64,000 bases of DNA from Chryseobacterium jejuense (lineage in GTDB: Bacteria > Bacteroidota > Bacteroidia > Flavobacteriales > Weeksellaceae): positions 62,001 to 126,000 of the forward strand of contig NZ_FNEG01000002.1 of the NCBI RefSeq assembly GCF_900100075.1, given 5' to 3'. Positions 1-8,793 of the stretch are shown here, piece after piece; the stretch's first letter is position 1, and each line of letters starts with the position of its first letter. The notes below the pieces were generated by a model. The model was not told where the DNA came from, did no database searches, and saw only the letters and a program-made list of their open reading frames with translations. Position numbers and translations under genes: made by a program.

Positions 1-1337
1 ACGGTACATATATAAAGCCATTTTTCATTCTTAATATTTTTGATCTCTGTTTTATCTGTATATTTATTTTCTAGCTCTTCACTGATCTTTTTTAAGTTAA
101 TCTGCTTACCATTTACAGGAACAGTATTTAATTTTTGTTTTACTTTATCACAGTCTTCACCATTACAGTCTGAAACTATTTCTTTTGCTTTTAAAAGTTT
201 ATTAAGGCTCAACTGATATATTGCTGCTCCTATAATATCCTTTTCATTAGGCTTTGTATCATTTACTGGTTTTTTAAAAATATTTGTAGCCACACTATCG
301 AGCCTTATAAGACTATTTACAGAAGAATTATCTTGTATAAATTTGGAATAATTAACCAATCTTTCTTTATTATTACGAATACGAGTGACTTCCAAATTAT
401 ATAACTCTTTAGAAGCATCTTTCAAATTCTTTATCACTTCTCTTTTCCATTCTTCTTCCTCATCAAGTTTTGCATTTTCAATACTCTTCTTCAACAAATC
501 TATTTTTTCAATATTTGCATACACTGAAGATTCCAAGTTACTTCTATATTTATCTAAGACAGGGATGATTTGTGGAGCAAATGTAATTTCACCTTCAGCA
601 TCTCCATCTTTCATTGTCTTGATAAAAGTTAATACAGCCTTAAAATCAGCGAATGTAGAAATATCAAAATTATTATTTTCAGGAAGTGGAACCCTCGACT
701 GAAGTCCGGTAATTCCAATCGTTTTAATAGAAATATCTACTTTCTTTTTATTACTTTCAACATCCATTGCCAATTGCGCCAATGATCCAATCCCATTTCC
801 TTTAAATATAATATTGGAATCATGAATCGTAAATTCAGCACGAATTCCCACTGCATAACGTATCGTAGGAAGTTTATAGCACATAATATCTTTATACTGA
901 AGATAATCTATGACTAAATAGCTTAATTTTTTAGATGCAGAAACGTTTGCGATTCCAAAAGCATTCAAAGCAGCTCTATTATTGCTGGTAAAAAAATATT
1001 GCTTGAACTGAAAACCAGCATCTAAATCTTTTAGTTTACTAGGTTCTATGAAAATACAGTTAATAAATCCTTTTTTCAATAATTCTTCTTTTGCTGACAC
1101 TCCATTTTCAAGTATTTTCCCCATTAAAGAAATAGCATTGTTTTGATCTCTAGTACTCAGTCCAAAAAGAATATTTTTCACCGCATCATACTCATTAACT
1201 GCCTGTGAGTAATAATAATCGTCAGCATAGATTACATCATTTTCCATAACAGCTTTATTTTTTGTAAAGCTGTTATCGTAAGCGCTACAAGAATTTAATA
1301 ATATTATTAAAATCAGAAGAAAAATTTGAGTTTTCAT
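1..1337 (-). CDS. Putative lipoprotein of unknown function (C-terminus beyond window)
   Basis: An open frame runs from an ATG at 1335-1337 to the left edge with no stop, giving about 445 residues. The N-terminus MKTQIFLLILIILLNSC is a lipoprotein signal with Cys at residue 17, so the product should be membrane-anchored. The rest is charged, Lys/Asn/Glu-rich and largely helical by composition, with a coiled-coil-like stretch around residues 255-300. I recognise no domain. It lies 124 bp beyond the stop of the histidine kinase gene on the same strand, but a terminator-like hairpin (1419-1439) and its own promoter (1358-1405) separate them. That promoter is nearly the same as the one in front of the response regulator gene, so the lipoprotein is a likely target of that two-component system (inference). 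Confidence 0.75.
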   Translation of the reverse strand, partial: MKTQIFLLILIILLNSCSAYDNSFTKNKAVMENDVIYADDYYYSQAVNEYDAVKNILFGLSTRDQNNAISLMGKILENGVSAKEELLKKGFINCIFIEPSKLKDLDAGFQFKQYFFTSNNRAALNAFGIANVSASKKLSYLVIDYLQYKDIMCYKLPTIRYAVGIRAEFTIHDSNIIFKGNGIGSLAQLAMDVESNKKKVDISIKTIGITGLQSRVPLPENNNFDISTFADFKAVLTFIKTMKDGDAEGEITFAPQIIPVLDKYRSNLESSVYANIEKIDLLKKSIENAKLDEEEEWKREVIKNLKDASKELYNLEVTRIRNNKERLVNYSKFIQDNSSVNSLIRLDSVATNIFKKPVNDTKPNEKDIIGAAIYQLSLNKLLKAKEIVSDCNGEDCDKVKQKLNTVPVNGKQINLKKISEELENKYTDKTEIKNIKNEKWLYICT

Positions 1338-1357
1338 GGCTATTGGTTTTATTAACT

Positions 1358-1405
1358 CAAAGTTCCTTCTAAAAAATACATCTGTCAATTACACAAAAGG
1401 GTGAT
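1358..1405 (-). promoter_or_regulatory. Promoter and putative response-regulator site of the lipoprotein gene
   Basis: On the minus strand, ATCACCC-N4-GTGTAATTGAC (1405-1384) is followed after exactly 18 bp by GAACTTTG (1365-1358). The TTG inside TTGAC fits a -33 box and GAACTTTG is one base off the TAnnTTTG -7 box. The same arrangement with the same 18-bp spacing occurs at 4303-4256. The ACCC-N4-GTGT part is an imperfect inverted repeat, the kind of site NarL-type regulators bind. Confidence 0.6.
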
Positions 1406-1418
1406 TGTAAAAACAAAA

Positions 1419-1439
1419 AGCATCATTAGAAATGGTGCT
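1419..1439 (-). terminator. Likely terminator of the two-component operon
   Basis: An imperfect stem (AGCA/TGCT and CATT/AATG with one mismatch, 3-nt loop) is followed on the minus strand by TTTTTG and a further T run. It lies just after the histidine kinase stop at 1462. Confidence 0.5.
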
Positions 1440-1461
1440 ATTCATAAAAAGTCAGAGAAAA

Positions 1462-2241
1462 CTATAATTTTACTTCAAAGGTCAGGCTGGTTCCTGAGTT
1501 TGTAGAAAGGATATTACACTCCCCTTCTACTTCATTCATTCTTCTTTTCATATTTCGAAGTCCGTTTCCTTGTGATTGATTATCAGGAATACCTATCCCG
1601 TTATCTTGAATAGTTATTAAGAGCTTATTTTCGTTTTGGGAGAATGAAAGTTTTAAAGCATTTGCCTGACTGTGTTTGTATACATTATTAACCGCTTCTT
1701 TTAAGCATAAAAAAAGGTTACGTCTCAGCTCAGTAGAAATTGGAGTATCAGAAATAATACCTTCACATTCTGAATGAAGGATCACTTTTGTTTTCTTTAA
1801 AAAGTTTCCAGTGTATAATATAGCATAATCAACAAAGCTTCCCAATGTATCATTTCCCGAATTTAGGCTCCAAAGCATTTCTCGCATAGAAGTATTCATT
1901 TCTTCAGACGTTTTAAGAAGTTCATCTATATCGCACTGTAAATCGTCATCAGTAGCTTTTTGTTTCAGGAATTCTGCCTGAAGTTTAAGAGCTGAAATAC
2001 CTGCCCCAAGATCATCATGCATATCATGAGAAATGCGTTCACGCTCCTGTTCTATGACTTTTTGTTTTTCGAGCTCTTTCTGGAGAAGCTGGTTTTGGTG
2101 TTCTGCTTCTTTGAGTTGTTGTTCTTGTAAAAAAAGCAATCTTTTTTTATTAAACAGATAAGTTATAAAAGCCAGACTTATAACTATAAAAACAATAATA
2201 ATACTTATTAAAAGTATAGTAAGTTTAATCTTGTCTGGCAT
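1462..2241 (-). CDS. Sensor histidine kinase, LytS/NarX (HisKA_3) type
   Basis: The protein has 259 residues from the ATG at 2241. A longer frame opens at 2307 but would overlap the preceding gene far more. It has one membrane segment (residues 8-30), a Gln/Glu/Lys-rich coiled coil (32-68), a HisKA_3 dimerisation box RERISHDMHDDLG with the probable phospho-accepting His at residue 75, and a C-terminal ATPase domain with DNGIGIPD and GNGLRNMKRRM. There is no recognisable extracytoplasmic sensor domain, so sensing may be done by the membrane protein encoded just upstream (17-bp overlap). The cognate regulator is the NarL-type protein at 3607-4239, first gene of the same operon. Confidence 0.9.
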   Translation of the reverse strand: MPDKIKLTILLISIIIVFIVISLAFITYLFNKKRLLFLQEQQLKEAEHQNQLLQKELEKQKVIEQERERISHDMHDDLGAGISALKLQAEFLKQKATDDDLQCDIDELLKTSEEMNTSMREMLWSLNSGNDTLGSFVDYAILYTGNFLKKTKVILHSECEGIISDTPISTELRRNLFLCLKEAVNNVYKHSQANALKLSFSQNENKLLITIQDNGIGIPDNQSQGNGLRNMKRRMNEVEGECNILSTNSGTSLTFEVKL

Positions 2242-2881
2242 AACTATTTTTTTTCCATTTAAAATAAGCACAAGTGTATAATATAATACTAATATAATTT
2301 CCTGCAATAAAAAGAATCTTACTAAAGCTTAGAATACTTTTGTTGGAATCATTAAAATAATACATGGGAACTGTTCGTAGAATAAAAAAGCTAGCCCAAA
2401 CAATTTGTGACAGGCTGATCCAATACAGTGGATTGTTTATAATTTTCTCTCCATCAAAATAATAATTCTTTTTCAGCAACCATGATAGCGAAACAATTAT
2501 ATAATAGAACGAGATAATGAAACCTAATCTTAAATCGAAAATATTATTTAGAAGATCTATTTTCAATATATAGATAAAGAAAAAACAAAATACTGAAAGA
2601 ATAATGAGAAAAATATTCCACCGTTTCTTATCCCAATACAAATAGTTAAAATATAAAATAGAGAAGATAATATAAAAGTTAAAACGTATAGCATTCGGCT
2701 CATCTACTTTTAATATTTTTTCTGCAAAGCCCATTACAACATCTACTAATAAGGTTGCTAACAGGTATATAAAAAAGAAACTTTGGGAATAAAATTTCTT
2801 TCTTATTCCCAAAGTAAAAAATAATATTGTAAGCGTTAATAAACTGCAGCAATATATATAATAAAATATGGTTAAGGCCAT
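2225..2881 (-). CDS. Polytopic membrane protein, possible sensor partner of the kinase
   Basis: The 218-residue protein is strongly hydrophobic, with about seven predicted membrane segments (near residues 5-25, 33-50, 65-82, 88-108, 120-140, 150-172, 185-207) and aromatic-rich loops. I do not recognise the family. It overlaps the upstream gene by 10 bp and the kinase gene by 17 bp, so translation is probably coupled. Placed between regulator and kinase genes, a seven-helix protein of this kind could supply the signal input that the short kinase lacks. This is inferred from context only. Confidence 0.75.
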   Translation of the reverse strand: MALTIFYYIYCCSLLTLTILFFTLGIRKKFYSQSFFFIYLLATLLVDVVMGFAEKILKVDEPNAIRFNFYIIFSILYFNYLYWDKKRWNIFLIILSVFCFFFIYILKIDLLNNIFDLRLGFIISFYYIIVSLSWLLKKNYYFDGEKIINNPLYWISLSQIVWASFFILRTVPMYYFNDSNKSILSFSKILFIAGNYISIILYTCAYFKWKKNSYARQD

Positions 2882-3600
2882 AAACTGGTTATATCAGAAG
2901 GGTTGCTAAGAGAAATTACCGTGCCTCCACCATCTTCAGTTTCAAAACAATATTGCATCGCGATGGAAAGCCTGCCAAGCCGTTTTTTATATTCAGCATC
3001 AAGAACTGACTCTTTTATTCTTTTAAAAATAATAAAACTTATTTTTACATATTTGAAATGATCCCATATAGCAGAATAATATTTAGAGGAATTAAAATTA
3101 AATAAAGCTATATCATCTTTTTCATAAGATACAATTCGGGTATTAACCATGTTCGTCTTTCCATTAATATAATCTCCAAGTCCCAATTCATAATTTTTCT
3201 TTTCATTAAGATAGTCAATCGGTGTTGTTGATTTAACCAGATTATATACTTTCATTCCCCCAATCTCGATTCCATCCAGACTATACACTTCATCCCCTGA
3301 ATCAAGAGATGCAACAAGATCTGATAAATGGAGCATTAAAGAAATATTGTTTTCTCTTTCTATAAAGCAGAAATTGGCATTTCTTTTTGAAGACTTTAAA
3401 ATAATATCGATAAGTGTCTTGTCAACTATAATAGAATCAATAAAAGAAACTTCATCTTTATTTTTTAAAAGTTTAAATTCATCTGTTAATTTGATAAAAT
3501 CACCCTCCGGAATAGGAGTTACAGCAAAAGCCTGAAGAAGAATTTTTGGCATTTCTTCTATTGCCGGTTCAAAAAAAAGTTCTGATAGTTTGGTTTTCAT
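2872..3600 (-). CDS. Unknown soluble protein inside a two-component operon
   Basis: The 242-residue protein has no signal peptide and no membrane segment. I recognise no domain. It contains Ile/Asp-rich stretches, a segment DGIEIGGMKVYNLVK in the middle, and an aromatic-rich region near residue 170 (SSKYYSAIWDHF). It starts 6 bp after the response regulator stop and overlaps the membrane protein gene by 10 bp, so it is firmly part of the operon. Tight coupling suggests a role in the same signalling pathway, for example modulating the regulator or kinase, but nothing in the sequence proves this. Confidence 0.7.
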   Translation of the reverse strand: MKTKLSELFFEPAIEEMPKILLQAFAVTPIPEGDFIKLTDEFKLLKNKDEVSFIDSIIVDKTLIDIILKSSKRNANFCFIERENNISLMLHLSDLVASLDSGDEVYSLDGIEIGGMKVYNLVKSTTPIDYLNEKKNYELGLGDYINGKTNMVNTRIVSYEKDDIALFNFNSSKYYSAIWDHFKYVKISFIIFKRIKESVLDAEYKKRLGRLSIAMQYCFETEDGGGTVISLSNPSDITSLWP

Positions 3601-3606
3601 AATGTC

Positions 3607-4239
3607 TCAGTTTTTAAAATGGTTAAATTTATTAATAGCCTCCACTTTATTACTGACGTGGAGTTTTCTGTACATATTTCCAACATGCTTTTTCACGGTA
3701 TCTATGCTGATACACTTTTTATCGGCAATTTCTTTATAAAGAAGTCCCTGTGAGAGCAATTCAAGAATTTCCTTTTCTCGATTTGTAAGTTCTTCCAAGC
3801 CTTTAATTTCGGGCAGTTTTCTTTCAAAATGCTGCAATACTTTTCGGGCAATAGAAAAACTCATGGGAGCACCTCCATTATAAACATCCCGGATTGACGA
3901 AAGAATTTTATCCATGCTTTCTCCCTTAACAAGATATCCCATAGCCCCTGCTTTTAAAGAATTAAAAATCTTTTCATCATCTTCAAAACTGGTGCACATG
4001 ATGAACTGGGTTTCCGGCATTTCTTTTTTGAGCTTTTCAATGATTTCAATACCCAGCATATCTTGCAGCTGGATATCCATCATCACAACATTGGGGGAAA
4101 GGTCAGGAAGGTTTTTCAAAGCATCATTGCCATCGAAGAATTGGGCAACAACTTTCATATCCTGTTGATAATTGATCACCTTCTTCAACGCATTGTTGTA
4201 GTTTTTTTCGTCTTCTACTATGGCGATGGAAATGCTCAT
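3607..4239 (-). CDS. Response regulator, NarL/FixJ family
   Basis: The 210-residue protein has an N-terminal receiver domain (residues 3-120) with acidic residues Glu9, Asp10 and the phospho-acceptor Asp55 in VVMMDIQL. A LuxR-type helix-turn-helix follows at 150-205, containing LTNREKEILELLSQG and the recognition helix region SIDTVKKHVGNMYRKL. It is the first gene of a four-gene operon ending with the matching HisKA_3 kinase. The promoter carries an element repeated in front of the lipoprotein gene at 1337, which suggests autoregulation plus control of that lipoprotein. Confidence 0.93.
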   Translation of the reverse strand: MSISIAIVEDEKNYNNALKKVINYQQDMKVVAQFFDGNDALKNLPDLSPNVVMMDIQLQDMLGIEIIEKLKKEMPETQFIMCTSFEDDEKIFNSLKAGAMGYLVKGESMDKILSSIRDVYNGGAPMSFSIARKVLQHFERKLPEIKGLEELTNREKEILELLSQGLLYKEIADKKCISIDTVKKHVGNMYRKLHVSNKVEAINKFNHFKN

Positions 4240-4581
4240 GTCTTTTTATTTGAAGCAAATTTCAACAGAAAACAGATAGGAGTCAATTACACTTTTGGGT
4301 AATCTTTAAGTTTGAGTGTATCGTTATGGTTAGCTTTTGATCTTATTAAAATTAATTATTTTTCTGTTTCAAAACCTTATTTTTTTAATAAATTTTAACA
4401 AATCAATCTATCATGGTACTGATAATGATTTCGTTACTAAAACTAGGGGATGATTTTCGTATTATTAAAAGAAAAAGAGAAATTATTTGTGTAAAAAACA
4501 GCAAAAATTTATCATATTGTAAGGCATGATTTTTGTAAAATTAAAAGGTAAAAATCATATTGAATATCAAATAATATAATC
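4240..4581. other. Divergent intergenic region (342 bp)
   Basis: No gene is supported here. It holds the two-component promoter (4256-4303) on the minus side. The remainder is AT-rich and should carry the promoter of the lipoprotein gene at 4582, for which I see no clear TAnnTTTG box. Confidence 0.5.
4256..4303 (-). promoter_or_regulatory. Promoter and putative autoregulatory site of the two-component operon
   Basis: On the minus strand, ATTACCC-N4-GTGTAATTGAC (4303-4282) lies 18 bp upstream of GAAATTTG (4263-4256). It matches the element at 1405-1358 in sequence and spacing. TTACCC-N4-GTGTAA is a near-palindrome overlapping the -33 region. Confidence 0.6.
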
Positions 4582-5016
4582 ATGAAAAAAAGTCTTTTAA
4601 CACTGGGCGCTGTTCTTACATTAACTGTAATCAGCTGCAAAAAAAGTGAAGGTGGAAATAAGAGTATCATTAAAACAGACAGCTCAACAACAGTAGTTAC
4701 GGATAACAACGGAAAAGTTGATTCTGTAACCCAGAGTTCATCAACAGTTGACGTTAACGGTCAGAAAACTGAAAAAACGGATTTTGTATATAAAGCCACT
4801 GATGGTACATTGGTGAAAGTAATATTCAAAAATGATCCGAAAGAAAGTACAGTGGCCATTACCAGCAACAAGAAAACATTCACCCTTATTAAGACAGAAA
4901 CCAAAGGAGACGAAACCATCTATAAGAAAGATGACATGACAGTAAGGGTAAAAGGAGACAGTCTTCATTTGGAACAAGGGAACAATATCATTCCGTTAAA
5001 AAGAACTAAGATTTAA
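4582..5016 (+). CDS. Small lipoprotein of unknown function
   Basis: The 144-residue protein has a lipoprotein signal (MKKSLLTLGAVLTLTVISC, Cys at residue 19). A Ser/Thr/Asp-rich linker follows at residues 25-60, then a region with regular beta-strand-like alternation, ending with NNIIPLKRTKI. No family is recognised with certainty. It is a single gene, convergent with the T9SS protein gene, and both end at a shared bidirectional hairpin. Confidence 0.8.
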   Translation: MKKSLLTLGAVLTLTVISCKKSEGGNKSIIKTDSSTTVVTDNNGKVDSVTQSSSTVDVNGQKTEKTDFVYKATDGTLVKVIFKNDPKESTVAITSNKKTFTLIKTETKGDETIYKKDDMTVRVKGDSLHLEQGNNIIPLKRTKI

Positions 5017-5059
5017 ATTAGCTTAATAGTAAAAAATTTTGATTACTATATCTAGGATA

Positions 5060-5099
5060 AAAATAAAATCCGTTCAGAATTCTGAACGGATTTTATTTT
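5060..5099. terminator. Bidirectional intrinsic terminator
   Basis: A perfect 40-bp palindrome with core CCGTTCAGAATTCTGAACGG is flanked by A- and T-rich arms. It sits between convergent genes and overlaps the stop codon of the minus-strand gene (5098-5100). Confidence 0.85.
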
Positions 5100-7170
5100 A
5101 TTTTTTAATTACCTTTTCAAGGTATGTTTTACTATGGGTAGTAATTTTTACAAAGTAGTTTCCTTTCGCAAGATCAGAAATATCTATGGAGCTTCCTTTA
5201 GGAGAATCTATATTCTTGAACACTCTCCCTGCCATATCAACTACTACGATATTCTTTATTTGTTCTTTATTACTATCAAAAAACAAAACAGAAGAAGTAG
5301 GATTGGGATAAATTCTCATTTTATGATTGGTTTCGATTCTTGCATCATGGGTCGACAAAGTTCCGTTTACCAAATCCAATGCATAAAATCCATACGATGC
5401 TGTTCCTATTATATAGTCTTTATTAATGGCGAACTTCCCCATATTTGCTCCGGTCAAATATAATAATTTGGTTTCCAATATTTTTTGCCAGGATACTCCA
5501 TAATTTGTTGTTTTCCAAACACCCCCTTTATAGACTCCATAACCCATGCCATCATCAAAAATTTCAAAATCTTTAAACGATGATGTCCAGTTATTATTTA
5601 TAAACCATGTGTTTCCAAGATCAACAGAACAGTACTGCCCTACATATATCCTTGATGAATTTCCAAAAACAATATCTCTGGGTTGATCAAATACTCCCGG
5701 AAAGTTAATGACGGTCCAAGTTATACCACCATCAATTGTTTTCATCATTTTTTCACTAGTAAGAAGAAATCCTACATTGTTATCCACAAACTTCATTACT
5801 CTCACATGTCGTCCTACTTCAAAAGGAGTTGACCATCCTGTAGTTGCATTGTAAGTAGTAACATATCCTTTATAAGAATTTGCATTGTCTCCTCTCGTTG
5901 CTATTGCGAAATCACCATTAGGTTTCATTGCAAGTGCACCTGTTAAAGGATACGGAATATTTTGGGCAGTCCATGTTAAACCGCTATTTTGTGTTCTCCA
6001 AAATTCATAGGAATTATTACGAATTCCAATTCCTTTACCGTTAGAAAGTATACTTAAAGGACCGATGGGCACATTAGAAGGCATATACTTCCAGGTCATT
6101 CCTTTATCTACTGAGACGTAACCTCCCACTGCTGCCAAATGTTTAGATGCATAAGCATTATTATACATTAAGCCTCCGCGAAGAATCCATTTGACATTTG
6201 TAGGAATCCAATTAACAAGATCTGTACTTTTAAAAATAGAATGGTTTATTTCATCACTTGTTTCATTATCTGTACCCAAAAGAAATTTTCCTCCACTTAC
6301 TGCCAGAGAAGTAAAGATATAGTATGAAGAAGGATAGATAAGAGTTGAATCCCATACTTCCCCTGTAAGTGTTCTATATAATTTGTTTGGAATACCAAGT
6401 CCAACAGCGACGAATTCATTATTATAAACCTTAATATCATTTAGCCAAGGAATATTTGCAGTCATCCAAGTAGTTCCACCATCCAATGTATATTTGGTAG
6501 TTCCATCATCCAGAGTAGCAATACCGTTTAGTGCATTCTTAAAAATAACTTTCCAAAATTTACCAGTGATTTCACTTACCTTAATCCAGGTCTGACCTCC
6601 ATCCGTTGATTTAAAAATAAAGCTATTACCGGCTGTTCCCTCATTCACACAATATCCTGTATTTGTATCTGTAAAGAATAAACTGGTAATTTTATCTGCA
6701 TAAACAGTAGGTACACTATAGATATTCCACGTTACCCCGCCATCTGTAGATTTCATGATTTTACTATTGTAGGTACTAATGAAAATGGTGTTATCATTGA
6801 GAACAAACAATGCCTGAGGAAAATAGGAACTAGGCAGGGGGTGAGAAGTACCCGGAGTAGAGAATTTAGGATCAGTAACGATCAGATCGAATCCTATTAC
6901 AGCATATCCTCTATTGTTATGAATCGTAAAATCTCTTACCTTACTCATCTCATTGATTTGACGCCATGTTTTACCATCATTTTCAGTGATCAACAGATCA
7001 TCATAATCGTTTCTTTTTTTTACCAAGTAACTTCCATCTGGTAAAATTTCCATCTTCATCACACTCTCTCCTTTTAAAAATGGTGTAGTAAGCTGCCAAT
7101 CCGTATTCAATGACTGGCTGGAAAATAAAATACAGCATAGTATTGCTGTCAAAAGTAATATTTTTTTCAT
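5098..7170 (-). CDS. T9SS-exported Asp-box (BNR/sortilin-like) repeat protein
   Basis: The 690-residue protein has a signal peptide (cleavage near residue 20) and many Asp-box turns of the form S/T-x-D-G-G-x-T-W: STDGGVTW, STDGGQTW, TLDGGTTW, TIDGGITW and degenerate copies. Such repeats form beta-propellers like those of photosystem stability factor, sortilin and sialidases. The last 70 residues, beginning RIYPNPTSSVLFFDS and ending YLEKVIKK, are a type A sorting domain that directs export through the type IX system and surface attachment or release. No catalytic sialidase residues are apparent. It lies directly downstream of the ribosomal superoperon, with a terminator between them. Confidence 0.9.
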   Translation of the reverse strand: MKKILLLTAILCCILFSSQSLNTDWQLTTPFLKGESVMKMEILPDGSYLVKKRNDYDDLLITENDGKTWRQINEMSKVRDFTIHNNRGYAVIGFDLIVTDPKFSTPGTSHPLPSSYFPQALFVLNDNTIFISTYNSKIMKSTDGGVTWNIYSVPTVYADKITSLFFTDTNTGYCVNEGTAGNSFIFKSTDGGQTWIKVSEITGKFWKVIFKNALNGIATLDDGTTKYTLDGGTTWMTANIPWLNDIKVYNNEFVAVGLGIPNKLYRTLTGEVWDSTLIYPSSYYIFTSLAVSGGKFLLGTDNETSDEINHSIFKSTDLVNWIPTNVKWILRGGLMYNNAYASKHLAAVGGYVSVDKGMTWKYMPSNVPIGPLSILSNGKGIGIRNNSYEFWRTQNSGLTWTAQNIPYPLTGALAMKPNGDFAIATRGDNANSYKGYVTTYNATTGWSTPFEVGRHVRVMKFVDNNVGFLLTSEKMMKTIDGGITWTVINFPGVFDQPRDIVFGNSSRIYVGQYCSVDLGNTWFINNNWTSSFKDFEIFDDGMGYGVYKGGVWKTTNYGVSWQKILETKLLYLTGANMGKFAINKDYIIGTASYGFYALDLVNGTLSTHDARIETNHKMRIYPNPTSSVLFFDSNKEQIKNIVVVDMAGRVFKNIDSPKGSSIDISDLAKGNYFVKITTHSKTYLEKVIKK

Positions 7171-7188
7171 AGTTATAGTTTTTAAACA

Positions 7189-7220
7189 AAAGGAGCTTGT
7201 AGTAAACTACAAGCTCCTTT
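7189..7220 (-). terminator. Terminator of the ribosomal protein superoperon
   Basis: The arms AAGGAGCTTGTAG and CTACAAGCTCCTT pair perfectly around a 4-nt loop. A TTTTGTTT tract follows on the minus strand. It lies 26 bp after the rplQ stop. Confidence 0.85.
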
Positions 7221-7245
7221 AAAATATTTTGAAGTGTAAAACTTA

Positions 7246-7758
7246 TTATTCTTCAGTTTTTTCTTCAGTAGTGTCAGCTTTAGCTTCTTCTACTTTTTCT
7301 TCTACTACTGGAGCATCAGCAACAACTGCTGCTTTAGCTGGTGTAGATCTTCTGCTTCTTCTTGTAGCTTTTTTCTCTTCAGCATTAGGGTTGTAAAGCT
7401 CGTTGAAATCTACTAATTCGATAAGAGCCATATCAGCAGCATCACCTGGTCTGAAACCTGTCTTAATGATTCTTGTATAACCACCGTTTCTTTCAGCGAT
7501 TTTAGGAGCTACAGTTCTGAATAATTCAGCAACCGCAAATTTATTTTGAAGGTAAGAGAATACTACTCTTCTGTTATGTGTAGTATCTTCTTTTGCTTTT
7601 GTTAATAGAGGCTCAACATATACTCTTAAAGCTTTAGCTTTAGCTACAGTAGTGTTGATTCTTTTATGCTCAATTAGAGAACAAGCCATATTAGAAAGCA
7701 TCGCACTTCTGTGAGATGAAGTTCTTCCTAAGTGATTGAATTTTTTACCGTGTCTCAT
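7246..7758 (-). CDS. rplQ: 50S ribosomal protein L17 with acidic C-terminal extension
   Basis: The start [17 protein letters not shown] and the segment [27 protein letters not shown] (shown here in parts: [16 protein letters not shown]) are diagnostic of L17. The protein has 170 residues; E. coli L17 has about 127. The extra tail from about residue 125 first has a basic patch ([10 protein letters not shown]) and then an Ala/Val/Glu-rich acidic run. It is the last gene of the alpha part of the operon, 6 bp after rpoA and followed by a strong terminator. Such tails are common in Bacteroidetes L17. Confidence 0.97.
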   Translation of the reverse strand: MRHGKKFNHLGRTSSHRSAMLSNMACSLIEHKRINTTVAKAKALRVYVEPLLTKAKEDTTHNRRVVFSYLQNKFAVAELFRTVAPKIAERNGGYTRIIKTGFRPGDAADMALIELVDFNELYNPNAEEKKATRRSRRSTPAKAAVVADAPVVEEKVEEAKADTTEEKTEE

Positions 7759-7764
7759 TATTAA

Positions 7765-8760
7765 TTATTTATCAGCGTCTAACTTATATTTTGCAACGTC
7801 GAAACCGAAGTTAAGACCTTTTGAATGCACTAATTCTTCTAGTTCTGTCAAAGATTTTTTACCAAAATTTCTGAATTTCATCAAATCAGACTTACTGTAA
7901 GAAACCAATTCTCCAAGAGTTTCTACTTCAGCTGCTTTTAGACAGTTAAGGGCTCTTACAGAAAGATCCATATCTGCTAATTTAGACTTAAGTAATTGTC
8001 TTGTGTGAAGAGTTTCCTCATCATATTGGATAGATGCTTTTACAGCTTCAGTTTCAAGCGTGATTCTCTCATCAGAGAATAACATGAAGTGATAAATTAA
8101 TATCTTAGAAGCTTCTGTTAAAGCATTCTGAGGGCTAATAGACCCGTCAGTTTCTATATCTAATACAAGTTTTTCGTAGTCTGTTTTTTGCTCTACACGA
8201 TAATTTTCAATGCTGTACTGTACTTTCTTGATCGGCGTGAAAATAGAGTCAATAGCAATAGTACCTACAGGTGCATTGTTTGACTTATTTTGTTCTGAAG
8301 GAACATATCCTCTACCTTTTTCAATATTGAAAGTAATTTCGAAAGTTACATCAGTATTTAGGTTACAAATCATTAAATCCGGGTTTAAAACCTCGAATCC
8401 GTTGATCGATTTTCCTAAATCTCCAGCAGTAATAATCGTTTGACCTGAAACTTTAGCAACAACCTGCTCGTTAGCCTGGCCTTCTGCTGAAGCTTTTAAT
8501 CTAACCTGCTTTAGGTTAAGAATAATTTCGGTAACGTCTTCGATTACTCCTGGAATGGTTGAAAATTCGTGCTCTACACCTTCTATTTTGATAGATGAAA
8601 TAGCGTATCCTTCCAGAGAAGAAAGCAACACTCTTCTCAAAGCATTACCGATTGTAAGCCCGAAACCTGGTTCTAAAGGTCTGAATTCAAATTGACCTTT
8701 AAATTCATCAGAGTTAAGTAAAATTACTTTATCGGGTTTTATGAATTGTAAAATTGCCAT
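7765..8760 (-). CDS. rpoA: RNA polymerase alpha subunit
   Basis: The 331-residue protein has the N-terminal assembly domain (residues 1 to about 230), with [21 protein letters not shown] present as its hallmark in two parts ([21 protein letters not shown]). The C-terminal DNA/activator-binding domain (about 255-320) contains [16 protein letters not shown] and [16 protein letters not shown]. It scaffolds RNA polymerase assembly. Its place between rpsD and rplQ is the usual bacterial order, so polymerase and ribosome output are co-expressed. Confidence 0.98.
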   Translation of the reverse strand: MAILQFIKPDKVILLNSDEFKGQFEFRPLEPGFGLTIGNALRRVLLSSLEGYAISSIKIEGVEHEFSTIPGVIEDVTEIILNLKQVRLKASAEGQANEQVVAKVSGQTIITAGDLGKSINGFEVLNPDLMICNLNTDVTFEITFNIEKGRGYVPSEQNKSNNAPVGTIAIDSIFTPIKKVQYSIENYRVEQKTDYEKLVLDIETDGSISPQNALTEASKILIYHFMLFSDERITLETEAVKASIQYDEETLHTRQLLKSKLADMDLSVRALNCLKAAEVETLGELVSYSKSDLMKFRNFGKKSLTELEELVHSKGLNFGFDVAKYKLDADK

Positions 8761-8793
8761 ATTATTGGGTTGAGCAAAAATTTGATTAAAAAA

